Shown here piece after piece: positions 7,585 through 14,257 of a stretch of DNA of 35,189 nt. Every line of letters begins with the position of its first letter. Position 1 is the stretch's first letter. The position numbers and the translations under genes were made by a program. The DNA comes from Chloroflexota bacterium (GTDB lineage Bacteria > Chloroflexota > Dehalococcoidia > DSTF01 > RBG-16-68-14). A model generated the notes under the pieces. The model was not told where the DNA came from and did no database searches. It was given only the letters and a program-made list of their open reading frames with translations. The stretch lies in NCBI GenBank assembly GCA_022565155.1, contig JADFKB010000018.1, positions 1 through 35,189 on the forward strand, in the 5' to 3' direction.

Positions 7585-7659
7585 GTACCATACAACTCAC
7601 CCACCAACGGGGTTCATGTTACGCTGCGTTTCGTCCTCCCACCGTCGCAACGCGGCGTC

Positions 7660-7668
7660 TGCTACACT
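7660..7668 (+). promoter_or_regulatory. Extended -10 promoter of the small membrane protein gene
   Basis: TGC (7660-7662) plus TACACT (7663-7668), predicted start near 7675, 72 nt before the GTG at 7747. Confidence 0.4.
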
Positions 7669-7746
7669 AAATCTCGTTCCACGCCTATCAGCTACGACGA
7701 CCGGGGCCAGTTCGGCTGCGCCGGTCGCGTGAAAGGAGTCATCATC

Positions 7747-8097
7747 GTGTCCTCATCCGGCAACGGCGCCAAGCCCAGCAAGAGCAGCGCGCAGGTGGCG
7801 ACCGAACTGCGCGAGCGGTTGGAGAGCCGCCTCGGCCGCGACCGCACAGACGCGATTTGGCGCGACCCGGCGAACATCGAGCAGGTAGTCGAAGGAGAGG
7901 GTGAAGCGGCCGCCGTGGCCGAGATCATCCTCAAGGCGTGGCGCGACCTGCCGGAAGAAGCGGCCGCCCCGTCGCGACGCGGCTCCGGATTCCGCCGCGG
8001 CCTGCGGCTAGCTCTCGTTGCCGCTCTGGGCGTCTGGGCGCTGAGCCTGCTACGAAAGGCGCGCGGCCCGCAGGACGACATGGAGACGCTCTCGTAG
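7747..8097 (+). CDS. Small protein of unknown function with C-terminal membrane helix
   Basis: A 116-residue protein, not recognised. Residues about 12-75 are charged and helical (ATELRERLESRLGRDR, then EGEAAAVAEIILKAWRDL). Near the C-terminus one hydrophobic segment LRLALVAALGVWALSLL sits between arginine clusters (RRGSGFRRG before, RKARG after), so it is probably a single-pass inner membrane protein with a cytosolic N-terminus. GTG at 7747 is chosen because AAAGGAG ends 8-9 nt before it; a longer in-frame ORF reaches back to 7564 but would include the repeats and the predicted promoter. It is followed on the same strand by the gene for a small secreted protein. Confidence 0.65.
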   Translation: MSSSGNGAKPSKSSAQVATELRERLESRLGRDRTDAIWRDPANIEQVVEGEGEAAAVAEIILKAWRDLPEEAAAPSRRGSGFRRGLRLALVAALGVWALSLLRKARGPQDDMETLS

Positions 8098-8228
8098 GTG
8101 ACCTCCCAACGGCGGCGGTGTGTGTATCGCTCGTATGAGCCGATGGTAACAGCACGATGGGTCCATCGATTATGTATTATAGACGACGGCATGAACCCGC
8201 TGAAAACGCTCAACCTGGGAGGGTCGCA

Positions 8229-8705
8229 ATGAGTCGGAAGGTCCTCGGAATAGCAGCAGGCGCCCTGGTGGCGAGCTTCGCCGCCGTCGCCGTATTCGCC
8301 GGACCCGCTGGTACGAAACCCGAAGTGCCGACCGTAGCCGACCAACATATCGGCGACAGCGTCCCCGAAGCGGTATCGCTGCTGCCTGAGGAGGGCAACC
8401 CCTTTGGCGCGCCGGGAGGCGTGGTCGAAGGCAATGGCCCGCGCGAGGTGCTAGGCGTGCCCACCGATAACACCCATCCCTGCGACAAATTTACCGGCGG
8501 CTGCGGAATCGTAGCGAACCCCGGCGACCCGCAAACGCCCGAAGGCGGCGGCACGCCGAGCCATACGATCAACCTGCCGCAGCCAGCGGTCGATGGCATC
8601 GCGAACGCGGTTGCCAAGCGCGAGGCCGCCGGCACGCAGAGCAGCCCGCCGGAAGCCCACGGCAAGCCGGCCGATGTGCCTCGCGGCCGCCCTGGCGCTT
8701 CCTAG
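8229..8705 (+). CDS. Small secreted protein of unknown function
   Basis: A 158-residue protein with a clear signal peptide: MSRKVLG, hydrophobic core IAAGALVASFAAVAVFA, then AGPAG, with cleavage likely near residue 25. The mature part is rich in Gly, Pro and Asn and has two cysteines in CDKFTGGC, which could form a disulfide. No known domain is recognised. ATG at 8229 follows GGGAGGG at good spacing; upstream in-frame sequence lacks a ribosome site and precedes a TATTAT -10-like box at 8175-8180, which would give a leader of about 40 nt. Likely exported to the cell surface or periplasm-like space. Confidence 0.7.
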   Translation: MSRKVLGIAAGALVASFAAVAVFAGPAGTKPEVPTVADQHIGDSVPEAVSLLPEEGNPFGAPGGVVEGNGPREVLGVPTDNTHPCDKFTGGCGIVANPGDPQTPEGGGTPSHTINLPQPAVDGIANAVAKREAAGTQSSPPEAHGKPADVPRGRPGAS

Positions 8706-8759
8706 CCCATCTGTTCATCCAGCTACTCAGGCCTCCCAGAGATATTTGGGGGCTAGCTC

Positions 8760-8788
8760 TTTCCATTTCCTTCCGCCTCGTGCATAAT
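8760..8788 (+). promoter_or_regulatory. Promoter of the pentapeptide repeat gene
   Basis: TTTCCA -35-like box (8760-8765), 17-bp spacer and CATAAT -10 (8783-8788). The transcript should begin at about 8795, only 2-4 nt before the ATG at 8798, so this start would be almost leaderless. Confidence 0.5.
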
Positions 8789-8797
8789 CGAAAGGAG

Positions 8798-9259
8798 ATG
8801 GCTAACGCAGAGCATCTGGCGCTGGTGCGGAGCGGCGTCGAGGCGCTGAACGCCTTCGCGCGCGAGCACGAGGAGATCGCCCTCGACCTGACGGATGCAG
8901 ACTTGCGCGGCCTGAACCTGCGCAACGCCCGCCTTCAAGGCGCAAAGCTGGCCGGCGCCGACCTCAGCGACGGCGACCTGCGCAACGCCCGCTTCAACTC
9001 CGCCGATATGCGCCGCTGCGACCTGCGTGGCGCCGACCTGCGCGGCGCGAACATGCACCGGGCGCTCCTCACCGGCGCCGACCTGCGCGGCGCCCGATTC
9101 GCGCGGCTGGGTGTCGGCAGCCAGCGCATGTGCATCGGCCCGGCATCGTTCGAGGACGTGCGTTGGGATCGTGACGAGCTGGAGCGGATACTGGAGATGA
9201 TCAACCTCAACCCGGACTGGCAAGTCCGTTACGAGATCGTCCCGCGCGAACAGGGCTAA
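8798..9259 (+). CDS. Pentapeptide repeat protein
   Basis: A 153-residue protein with about 13 pentapeptide repeats of the A(D/N)Lxx type between residues 25 and 100 (LTDADLRGLNLRNARLQGAK, SDGDLRNARFNSADMRRCDL, and similar). These fold into a right-handed quadrilateral beta helix. The flanks are a helical N-terminus and a C-terminal helix region ending PREQG. Some members mimic DNA and protect gyrase; most have no known role, and nothing here decides between them. The start is a choice between GTG 8780 and ATG 8798. The -10 box at 8783-8788 lies downstream of the GTG, so 8798 is preferred, even though AAAGGAG touches the ATG and cannot act as a normal ribosome site. Confidence 0.85.
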   Translation: MANAEHLALVRSGVEALNAFAREHEEIALDLTDADLRGLNLRNARLQGAKLAGADLSDGDLRNARFNSADMRRCDLRGADLRGANMHRALLTGADLRGARFARLGVGSQRMCIGPASFEDVRWDRDELERILEMINLNPDWQVRYEIVPREQG

Positions 9260-9318
9260 CGCCTGCGCGCGCTCCTCTCCTCCGCACGTTCGCCTCTAAC
9301 TCATTCTTCGTCTACACT

Positions 9319-9344
9319 CGTGGCAACCGGGCGTGGCAACCGGG
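9319..9344. repeat. 13-bp perfect tandem repeat
   Basis: CGTGGCAACCGGG occurs twice head to tail (9319-9331 and 9332-9344), directly after a TACACT -10-like box (9313-9318) and within the likely leader of the methyltransferase gene. Confidence 0.6.
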
Positions 9345-9400
9345 CTTCCGCTCGATGTCTGGCCGTCCAGCCGCGACGGTCCGCAGGGAGGTGACCGAAG

Positions 9401-10381
9401 TTGACCACGGTGCTCCGGCCCGAATCGCAGCCACACGATGACATCGCTGTCGCCGGAGGTTGCGCCCTCTGCCACGGTTCGCGCCACAAAACGTTCCTCA
9501 TCGCCAAGCAGCGCACCGTGATCGAGTGCGCGGAGTGCGGCCTGCGCGCGCTCAGCCCGATGCCGTCGCTCGATGAGATGGTCTCCGTGAACGAGGAGAC
9601 CGTGCTTCCGTTCTTCAACGCCTGCCTGGAGGACGAAGACTCGTACCGCAGGTACTTCGCACCCAAGCTGGACGACCTCCAGCGCTACGAGCCTTCCGGC
9701 CGTCTGCTCGATGTCGGGTGCGGCGCGGGCTTCTTCCTGGACGCCGCCCGCGCCCGCGGATTCAACGTCCGGGGCGTCGACCTCTCGCCCGTGCCCGCGT
9801 CATATGCAACAGAACAGCTGGGCCTGGACGTTACCGTCGGCAGCCTCTACGGCTACGAGAGCATCGGTGACGCGTTCGACGCGGTGACGATCTTCCAAAC
9901 CATCGAGCACGACCCGGACCCCGCCGCCCTCTGCGCCCAGCTCTTCCGGCTCCTGAAGCCGGGCGGCGCACTGATGGTAACGACGCCAGCGGCGGACGGC
10001 TTCGTCGCGCGGGTGATGGGGAAACGCTGGTTCGGCTATCGCAACGTGGAGCACGTCTCGTTCTTCTCCCGCGCCAGCCTCCGCCACGCGCTGGAGGCCG
10101 CCGGCTTCGAGATCGAGTTCCTCGAGATCGAACACGGCAAGTCGCTATCGATGAAGTACGTCCTGAACAGGCTGATCAACTACTACTACGATCACCGGAC
10201 GTTCCTGCGCAACGGCCTGCGCATCCTTCGCCCGGCGATGTTCGTGCTCGGCAAGGTGCCGCTCTTCGAGCCGTGGGCCCACCTCTACGCCGTCGCGCGC
10301 AGGCCGGGCCAGGCGACCGGCGGCGTCCCGCCCGAGCTCCAGCGCGACGGCGCGGCCGCCTCCACGCCGCTCTCCTCCTGA
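9401..10381 (+). CDS. Zinc-ribbon class I SAM-dependent methyltransferase
   Basis: A 326-residue protein. The N-terminal zinc-binding site is CALCHGS (21-27) with CAECGLRAL (43-51). The SAM domain follows: RLLDVGCGAGFFLDAARARG (motif I, about 101-120), VRGVDLS (motif II), FDAVTIFQTIEHDPDP (motif IV) and LLKPGGALMVTTP (motif V). Proteins of this shape usually methylate sugars or lipids in envelope glycan synthesis. The TTG start at 9401 is chosen because GGGAGGTG lies 8 nt before it and no other start fits. The next gene, a membrane glycosyltransferase, begins 9 nt after the stop with its ribosome site overlapping the stop codon, so the two are one operon and probably work on the same surface glycan. 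Confidence 0.85.
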   Translation: MTTVLRPESQPHDDIAVAGGCALCHGSRHKTFLIAKQRTVIECAECGLRALSPMPSLDEMVSVNEETVLPFFNACLEDEDSYRRYFAPKLDDLQRYEPSGRLLDVGCGAGFFLDAARARGFNVRGVDLSPVPASYATEQLGLDVTVGSLYGYESIGDAFDAVTIFQTIEHDPDPAALCAQLFRLLKPGGALMVTTPAADGFVARVMGKRWFGYRNVEHVSFFSRASLRHALEAAGFEIEFLEIEHGKSLSMKYVLNRLINYYYDHRTFLRNGLRILRPAMFVLGKVPLFEPWAHLYAVARRPGQATGGVPPELQRDGAAASTPLSS

Positions 10382-10389
10382 GGTCGCCT

Positions 10390-11766
10390 GTGCGCACGCT
10401 GCCGACACCGACGCTGACGATGCCGCGCTGGCGCATCGAAGGGCTGCGCGTCTCGTCGTTGACGCTCTGGCTGGGTGGCATGACGCTGCTGGGGTTGGCG
10501 CTGCGGCTGATCTGGGTCTTCTACACCGACACGATCCCGCTGGGCGGCGACCCGCACTGGTACTACGTCGTCGGCATCAACATCGCTGAAGGCTTCGGCT
10601 TCGTCGCCAACCGCAACGAGCTGTGGGAGATCCCCGGCCCCGGCGAGCCGACGGCGTTCTGGCCGCCGGGCTACCCGTTCGCGCTGGGCGCGCTCTTCAA
10701 GCTCTTCGGGCAGAGCATCACCTCCGGCCAGGTGCTGAACGCCGTCCTCGGCGCGGCCACCGTGCCGATCGTCTACGCACTTGGCAAGCGCATCTTTGAC
10801 CACAGGGTAGGGCTGGTATCGGCGCTGCTCTTCGCACTCTTTCCGAACGTCATCGCCGGCACGCCGCTGCTGTTCCCAGAGCCGCTGTTCGGCCTCATTT
10901 TCGCCGCCGCGCTCTTGCTGCTGATCAGCTTCTCGCCCGTCGATGAGCGGAGCTGGCTGCCGCTGGCCGGCTTCGGCTTCCTGATCGGCCTGGCGATGCT
11001 GACACGAGGCCAGGGCGCGGTGCTGCTTCCCGCCGCGGGCCTCTACTGGCTAATGCAGTCCGGCTGGCGGCCGGCGCTGCGCGGGACGCTGATCGCGGCG
11101 CTCGTCGCGGCGACCGTGATCGCGCCGTGGACGGTACGCAACGCTGTCGAGCTGCACGCCTTCATCCCGATCTCGACGAACTCCGGAGCGGCGCTGCGCG
11201 TCGGCCACAACGCGGAGTCGACCGGTACGACGAAGTGGACGGACGACGTCATCGGCGGCTTCCGGATGTGGGAGTCGCTCTATCGGCCGGAGTGGGAGGT
11301 GCGCGGCTACCGCGAGTACACCAGCCTCGCTATCTCATACGCCATCAGCCACCCGCTGCACGAGGTGGAGCTGGCCGGCCGCAAGGTCTACCATCTGTAC
11401 CGTTCCGACTCCACCGTCATCCCCTGGCTGACGACGCTGGGCGCGACGCCGTTAGAACCGGGTGGCCTGGAGCGCGCGCTGCGCTGGCTGCTCGATAGCT
11501 CGTACTACGCGCTGATCTTCGTCGCCGTCGCATCGATCCCATTTTGGCTTCGCCGCGATCCGATTCGCCTGCTGCTGGTAAACGTCGTGCTGCTCTGGAC
11601 GCTCTTCCACATCGCCTTCCTCGGTGAGCCGCGATACCACATACCGCTCTACCCGCTGTTCATCATCGCCGCTGTCGGCGGCGTCTGGGCTGCCGCGCCC
11701 GGAATCGGGGATATGCTTCTGGGGTGGCTGCGCTCGCTCTGGCGCGCGGACGCTCCTGCGCGGTAG
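10390..11766 (+). CDS. Glycosyltransferase family 39-like integral membrane protein
   Basis: A 458-residue polytopic membrane protein of the ArnT/PMT type (GT-C fold). The first helix (LTLWLGGMTLLGLALRLIWV) is followed by the external loop GGDPHWYYVVGINIAEGFGF, which carries the acidic residue and aromatics expected of the active site, then PTAFWPPGYPFALGALFKLF, a hallmark of this family. Ten or more further helices follow, for example VGLVSALLFALFPNVIAG and GTLIAALVAATVIAPW. Members transfer a sugar from a polyprenyl-phosphate donor to lipid or protein outside the membrane. GTG 10390 is favoured by TGAGGT overlapping the previous stop; ATG 10420 is the alternative. Acceptor unknown. Confidence 0.85.
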   Translation: MRTLPTPTLTMPRWRIEGLRVSSLTLWLGGMTLLGLALRLIWVFYTDTIPLGGDPHWYYVVGINIAEGFGFVANRNELWEIPGPGEPTAFWPPGYPFALGALFKLFGQSITSGQVLNAVLGAATVPIVYALGKRIFDHRVGLVSALLFALFPNVIAGTPLLFPEPLFGLIFAAALLLLISFSPVDERSWLPLAGFGFLIGLAMLTRGQGAVLLPAAGLYWLMQSGWRPALRGTLIAALVAATVIAPWTVRNAVELHAFIPISTNSGAALRVGHNAESTGTTKWTDDVIGGFRMWESLYRPEWEVRGYREYTSLAISYAISHPLHEVELAGRKVYHLYRSDSTVIPWLTTLGATPLEPGGLERALRWLLDSSYYALIFVAVASIPFWLRRDPIRLLLVNVVLLWTLFHIAFLGEPRYHIPLYPLFIIAAVGGVWAAAPGIGDMLLGWLRSLWRADAPAR

Positions 11767-11796
11767 TCGAGCCCAAGGGTTCGAAGCGAGGGCAGT

Positions 11797-11805
11797 TGGT
11801 ATACT
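11797..11805 (+). promoter_or_regulatory. Extended -10 promoter of tRNA-Glu
   Basis: TGG (11797-11799) plus TATACT (11800-11805). The start near 11812 gives a short 5' leader to the tRNA at 11850. Confidence 0.5.
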
Positions 11806-11831
11806 TTCGTGTGCGCGCGTGCATGCGCTCG

Positions 11832-11870
11832 CATCGCCTAGGGGACTTCGCCCCCATCGTCTAGGGGACT
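11832..11870 (+). repeat. Imperfect tandem duplication of the tRNA-Glu 5' region
   Basis: CATCGCCTAGGGGACT (11832-11847) matches CATCGTCTAGGGGACT inside the tRNA (11855-11870) at 15 of 16 positions, with a 23-nt period. The upstream half therefore copies the D-arm segment of the tRNA. Confidence 0.55.
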
Positions 11871-11925
11871 AGGACGCCACCCTTTCAAGGTGGAAACCGG
11901 AGTTCGAATCTCCGTGGGGGCACCA
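11850..11925 (+). tRNA. tRNA-Glu (anticodon TTC)
   Basis: Cloverleaf with acceptor GCCCCCA/TGGGGGC, anticodon stem CCACC/GGTGG enclosing loop CTTTCAA (anticodon TTC), T-arm GGAG-TTCGAAT-CTCC, discriminator A at 11922 and encoded CCA at 11923-11925. Confidence 0.97.
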
Positions 11926-11964
11926 GCGCATCTATATCGACGGGCCTGCAGACCCGAACTGCGT

Positions 11965-11978
11965 TGGCTAAACGGACT
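11965..11978 (+). repeat. 14-bp direct repeat, left copy
   Basis: TGGCTAAACGGACT, identical to 13131-13144. The right copy is the 3' end of the luciferase-like gene; this left copy lies 40 bp past tRNA-Glu. The two bound a 1152-bp segment and look like a target-site duplication or att pair. Confidence 0.65.
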
Positions 11979-12076
11979 GGCAACTATCCCTTGCCTGTAA
12001 AGGCTCCCTCATGATCAGAAAGAGGGGCGATGCGAAGGCGTCTGACCGAGATCCCATTCTAGGCAGGTTAGGACCG

Positions 12077-12868
12077 CTAGCCAAACTCAGGCCGGAAACT
12101 CTCGATAATCTCCGAAACCTGCTCCGCAATCAGCGAGAAGACGCCACAGACGCCTTGGTGTCTGATGCCGGGGCCTCCCACGCCGAACGCTATCAGCGGG
12201 CGAATCTTCGGGTACACATTCACGTCACTGGGGGCTTCGAGGACTTTTGCGCCGTCCTTGAATCCTCCGAACCAGACGGCATCGACATCATCGAGTCTGC
12301 TTTTGCCGCTTCTGACACCAGGCCATTCTCCCCAGATGATTGCGGAAGGCTTGGTGGCAACTACCTGGAACAGCCGATGCTTGTCGGTGTTGTTTATCTC
12401 GTGCAGCCGGAACAGCGGATGCCGCCTAAACCCGCGCCCACCTATATATCGCTCGATAGCTGCCTGATGTTCAGGGCGAAGGCTCTGCAAGTATCGCCGT
12501 CCGTCACGCTCGAACTGGGGAAGGCGATTGCCGTGCCGATCCCTCCTGGCGGTGAAGCGCCGCGAGAAGATCGGAAACTGCGTTCTGTCGTAGGGTGTGC
12601 GTGTTTCGAGGCGGGCGAGCTGCCACGTAAGGTTGTCGAGGGCGGAGCGCAAGTTGTGAGCGATCTCTCCGATGGTAACGCCTATGTCCACTGGCGGCAG
12701 CACGTCCATGAGTATGCGGTAGACATACTTTCCGGTACGCGGGTTGAACTCTGCCCTGACGATCTCATAATGGGACTGACTCTGGAAGGAGTCCTGCACC
12801 GTCCTGAGGGCTTGGATTTCTCGCTTTGCACACCGGAGCTTGAGGAATGGGCCATCAAGGGGATGCAT
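12077..12868 (-). CDS. Conserved hypothetical protein (HNLRSALDxxxW / NNTDKHR family)
   Basis: A 263-residue protein of unknown function. It resembles a family of hypothetical proteins common in Streptomyces and other GC-rich bacteria, recognised by IGEIAHNLRSALDNLTWQLA (about 71-90), TQFPIF, SLRPEHQAAIERY and LHEINNTDKHR (about 156-166). No enzyme motif is sure. No signal peptide or membrane helix is seen. Codon use is visibly less GC-rich than in its neighbours, and the gene lies inside the segment bounded by 14-bp direct repeats next to tRNA-Glu, so recent arrival is likely. A longer opposite-strand frame (12011-13114) is a shadow: it matches nothing and has biased composition. Confidence 0.75.
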   Translation of the reverse strand: MHPLDGPFLKLRCAKREIQALRTVQDSFQSQSHYEIVRAEFNPRTGKYVYRILMDVLPPVDIGVTIGEIAHNLRSALDNLTWQLARLETRTPYDRTQFPIFSRRFTARRDRHGNRLPQFERDGRRYLQSLRPEHQAAIERYIGGRGFRRHPLFRLHEINNTDKHRLFQVVATKPSAIIWGEWPGVRSGKSRLDDVDAVWFGGFKDGAKVLEAPSDVNVYPKIRPLIAFGVGGPGIRHQGVCGVFSLIAEQVSEIIESFRPEFG

Positions 12869-12884
12869 GATGTAAATTCAGACT

Positions 12885-13061
12885 ATGGCCGTGACGCAGA
12901 AAACCCCGAAGGGCGAGGAGATGCCAGTCCCCAAGTGCAGGGACTTTCTGAAGAACCTGAAGACTGTCGCCACGCCGAAGCCCTCAGTTCCGCGCAGCCC
13001 GAAGAAGCAGCGTCTCGAACAACGGCCGCGCATCTACGCCTCCTGTCTCTCGCCTCCCTAG
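12885..13061 (+). CDS. Possible small Lys/Pro-rich protein, divergent from the hypothetical gene
   Basis: A 58-residue ORF beginning MAVTQKTPKGEEMPVPKCRD and ending in ASCLSPP. It is basic and proline-rich and matches nothing known. It starts 16 bp from the divergent hypothetical gene and has no Shine-Dalgarno; a TAAATT -10-like box 7 nt before its ATG would make it leaderless. Its last codons run into the 82-bp repeat. It may be a partner of the neighbouring unknown gene or merely chance. Confidence 0.3.
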   Translation: MAVTQKTPKGEEMPVPKCRDFLKNLKTVATPKPSVPRSPKKQRLEQRPRIYASCLSPP

Positions 13062-13129
13062 TGCACAGGCCAACGTACGCCAGACGGCGTCGGTTAGCAA
13101 GCGGCGGGCGTTGAGGTACTGGCGCCGCT
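13047..13129. repeat. 82-83-bp dispersed intergenic repeat, copy 1
   Basis: Nearly identical to 14176-14257, with about six substitutions and one indel. Both copies lie immediately downstream of the stop codon of a minus-strand gene. The core contains the small hairpin ACGCC-AGAC-GGCGT and the end is TACTGGCGCCGCT. Here it abuts the 14-bp direct repeat. Confidence 0.75.
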
Positions 13130-13130
13130 C

Positions 13131-13144
13131 TGGCTAAACGGACT
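13131..13144 (+). repeat. 14-bp direct repeat, right copy
   Basis: TGGCTAAACGGACT, covering the last codons and stop of the luciferase-like gene; identical to 11965-11978. Confidence 0.65.
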
Positions 13145-14165
13145 TGACCAGCTCTAGCACCTGGCCCAACGTCTCCAACCGTGCCGCCATGTCCTCGCCT
13201 TGCGGGTCGACGCGCAGGGTGGTGACGCCCGCGTCCCGATAGGCTACGATCCGTTCCTTCACCATGTTCGGCGTACCGAGCAGGTTAGTCTTCACCACCA
13301 TCTCGTCGGGGACGCGAGCGGCCGCCTCCTGGCGGTTGCCATCCAGCCACAGGTTCTGAACATCGACCGCCACGTCCTCATAGCCAGCGCGGCGAAACGC
13401 GGCGTTGTAGAAGTTGTGCTGCCGCGACCCCATCGCGCCAAGCGTGAAGGCCAAGCCGGGCTTACGCGGCGAGATCAGTTGGTCCACATCATCGGAAAAC
13501 GCCACGACGCCGCCCGCTTGCAGATCGAGGTCGGCCAGCGAACGGCCGGCGCGCGCCGCGCCCGCCGCGATGTGGTCGAAGAACACGTCTGCATGCTCCG
13601 GCATGAACGACGTCCCGAGCCAGCCGTCCGCCAGCTCGCCCGTCAGCTCCAGACTCTTCGGGCTGAGCGTCGCCAGGTAGACGGGAATGTCCGGCCGTGG
13701 CGCAGCGCTCGACTTCAACGCCTTCCCCTCGCCGCCGGGCAGCGGCAGCTCGTAGACCTTGCCGTGATGAACGAGCCGCTCCCCGCGGGAGACCGTGCGG
13801 ACGATCTCGATAATCTCGCGCATCCGCTGGATCGGCCGCTCGAATCGGATCCCGTGCCAGCCCTCCATCACCTGCGGGCCGCTCGCACCCATGCCCAACA
13901 GGAAGCGGTCGCCGGACATCGACGCCAGAGTCATCGCCGTCATCGCGACGAGCGCCGGCGAGCGCGTGCCCGCCTGAATGATGCCCGCTCCCAGCTTGAT
14001 CGTGGATGTCTTCGCTGCGAAATAGGCGAGCGGCGTCACCGCGTCCTGACCCCAGGCCTCGGCCGACCAGACGCAATCGACGCCCAGGCGCTCCGCCTCT
14101 ACGACGTACGTGCTCGCTTGCTCCCAGTCGTCACGTGCTACGCCAACGTTAATCGCTACGCGCAT
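13134..14165 (-). CDS. LLM-class (luciferase-like, probably F420-dependent) oxidoreductase
   Basis: A 343-residue TIM-barrel flavin or F420 oxidoreductase. Motifs: N-terminal MRVAINVGVARDDWEQA, AEAWGQDAVTPLAYFAAKT (about 35-53), IKLGAGIIQAGTRSPA (56-71), MSGDRFLLGMGASGPQVMEG (83-102), and the C-terminal half with DIPVYLATLSPKSLELTGEL. The single-chain layout with IKLGAGIIQ and RFLLGMGASGP is that of F420-dependent members, but FMN cannot be excluded by eye. The substrate is unknown; related enzymes reduce or oxidise alcohols and ketones. ATG 14163-14165 has only a weak upstream site. A copy of the 82-bp repeat lies on each side. The 3' end was apparently the target of the 11979-13130 insertion but remains intact. 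Confidence 0.88.
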   Translation of the reverse strand: MRVAINVGVARDDWEQASTYVVEAERLGVDCVWSAEAWGQDAVTPLAYFAAKTSTIKLGAGIIQAGTRSPALVAMTAMTLASMSGDRFLLGMGASGPQVMEGWHGIRFERPIQRMREIIEIVRTVSRGERLVHHGKVYELPLPGGEGKALKSSAAPRPDIPVYLATLSPKSLELTGELADGWLGTSFMPEHADVFFDHIAAGAARAGRSLADLDLQAGGVVAFSDDVDQLISPRKPGLAFTLGAMGSRQHNFYNAAFRRAGYEDVAVDVQNLWLDGNRQEAAARVPDEMVVKTNLLGTPNMVKERIVAYRDAGVTTLRVDPQGEDMAARLETLGQVLELVKSV

Positions 14166-14175
14166 GTTCGTCCCC

Positions 14176-14257
14176 CTCTCGTCTCCCTAATCCACAGGCC
14201 AATGTACGCCAGACGGCGTCGGTTAGCAAGCGGGGGCGTTGAGATACTGGCGCCGCT
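14176..14257. repeat. 82-83-bp dispersed intergenic repeat, copy 2
   Basis: Second copy of the element at 13047-13129, lying between the luciferase-like gene and the stop codon of the sugar dehydrogenase gene, which it touches. Confidence 0.75.

Noticed and set aside
12011-13114. Long plus-strand ORF (367 residues) across the unknown gene
   Set aside because: It is the antisense shadow of the minus-strand gene, which has recognisable family motifs; the plus product matches nothing and runs through the 82-bp repeat.
13047-13129. Integron attC site
   Set aside because: The repeat lies after stop codons and has CCAAC and GTTGAG about 45 bp apart, but the conserved RYYYAAC/GTTRRRY ends each have a mismatch, the neighbouring genes are ordinary chromosomal genes, and there is no integrase.
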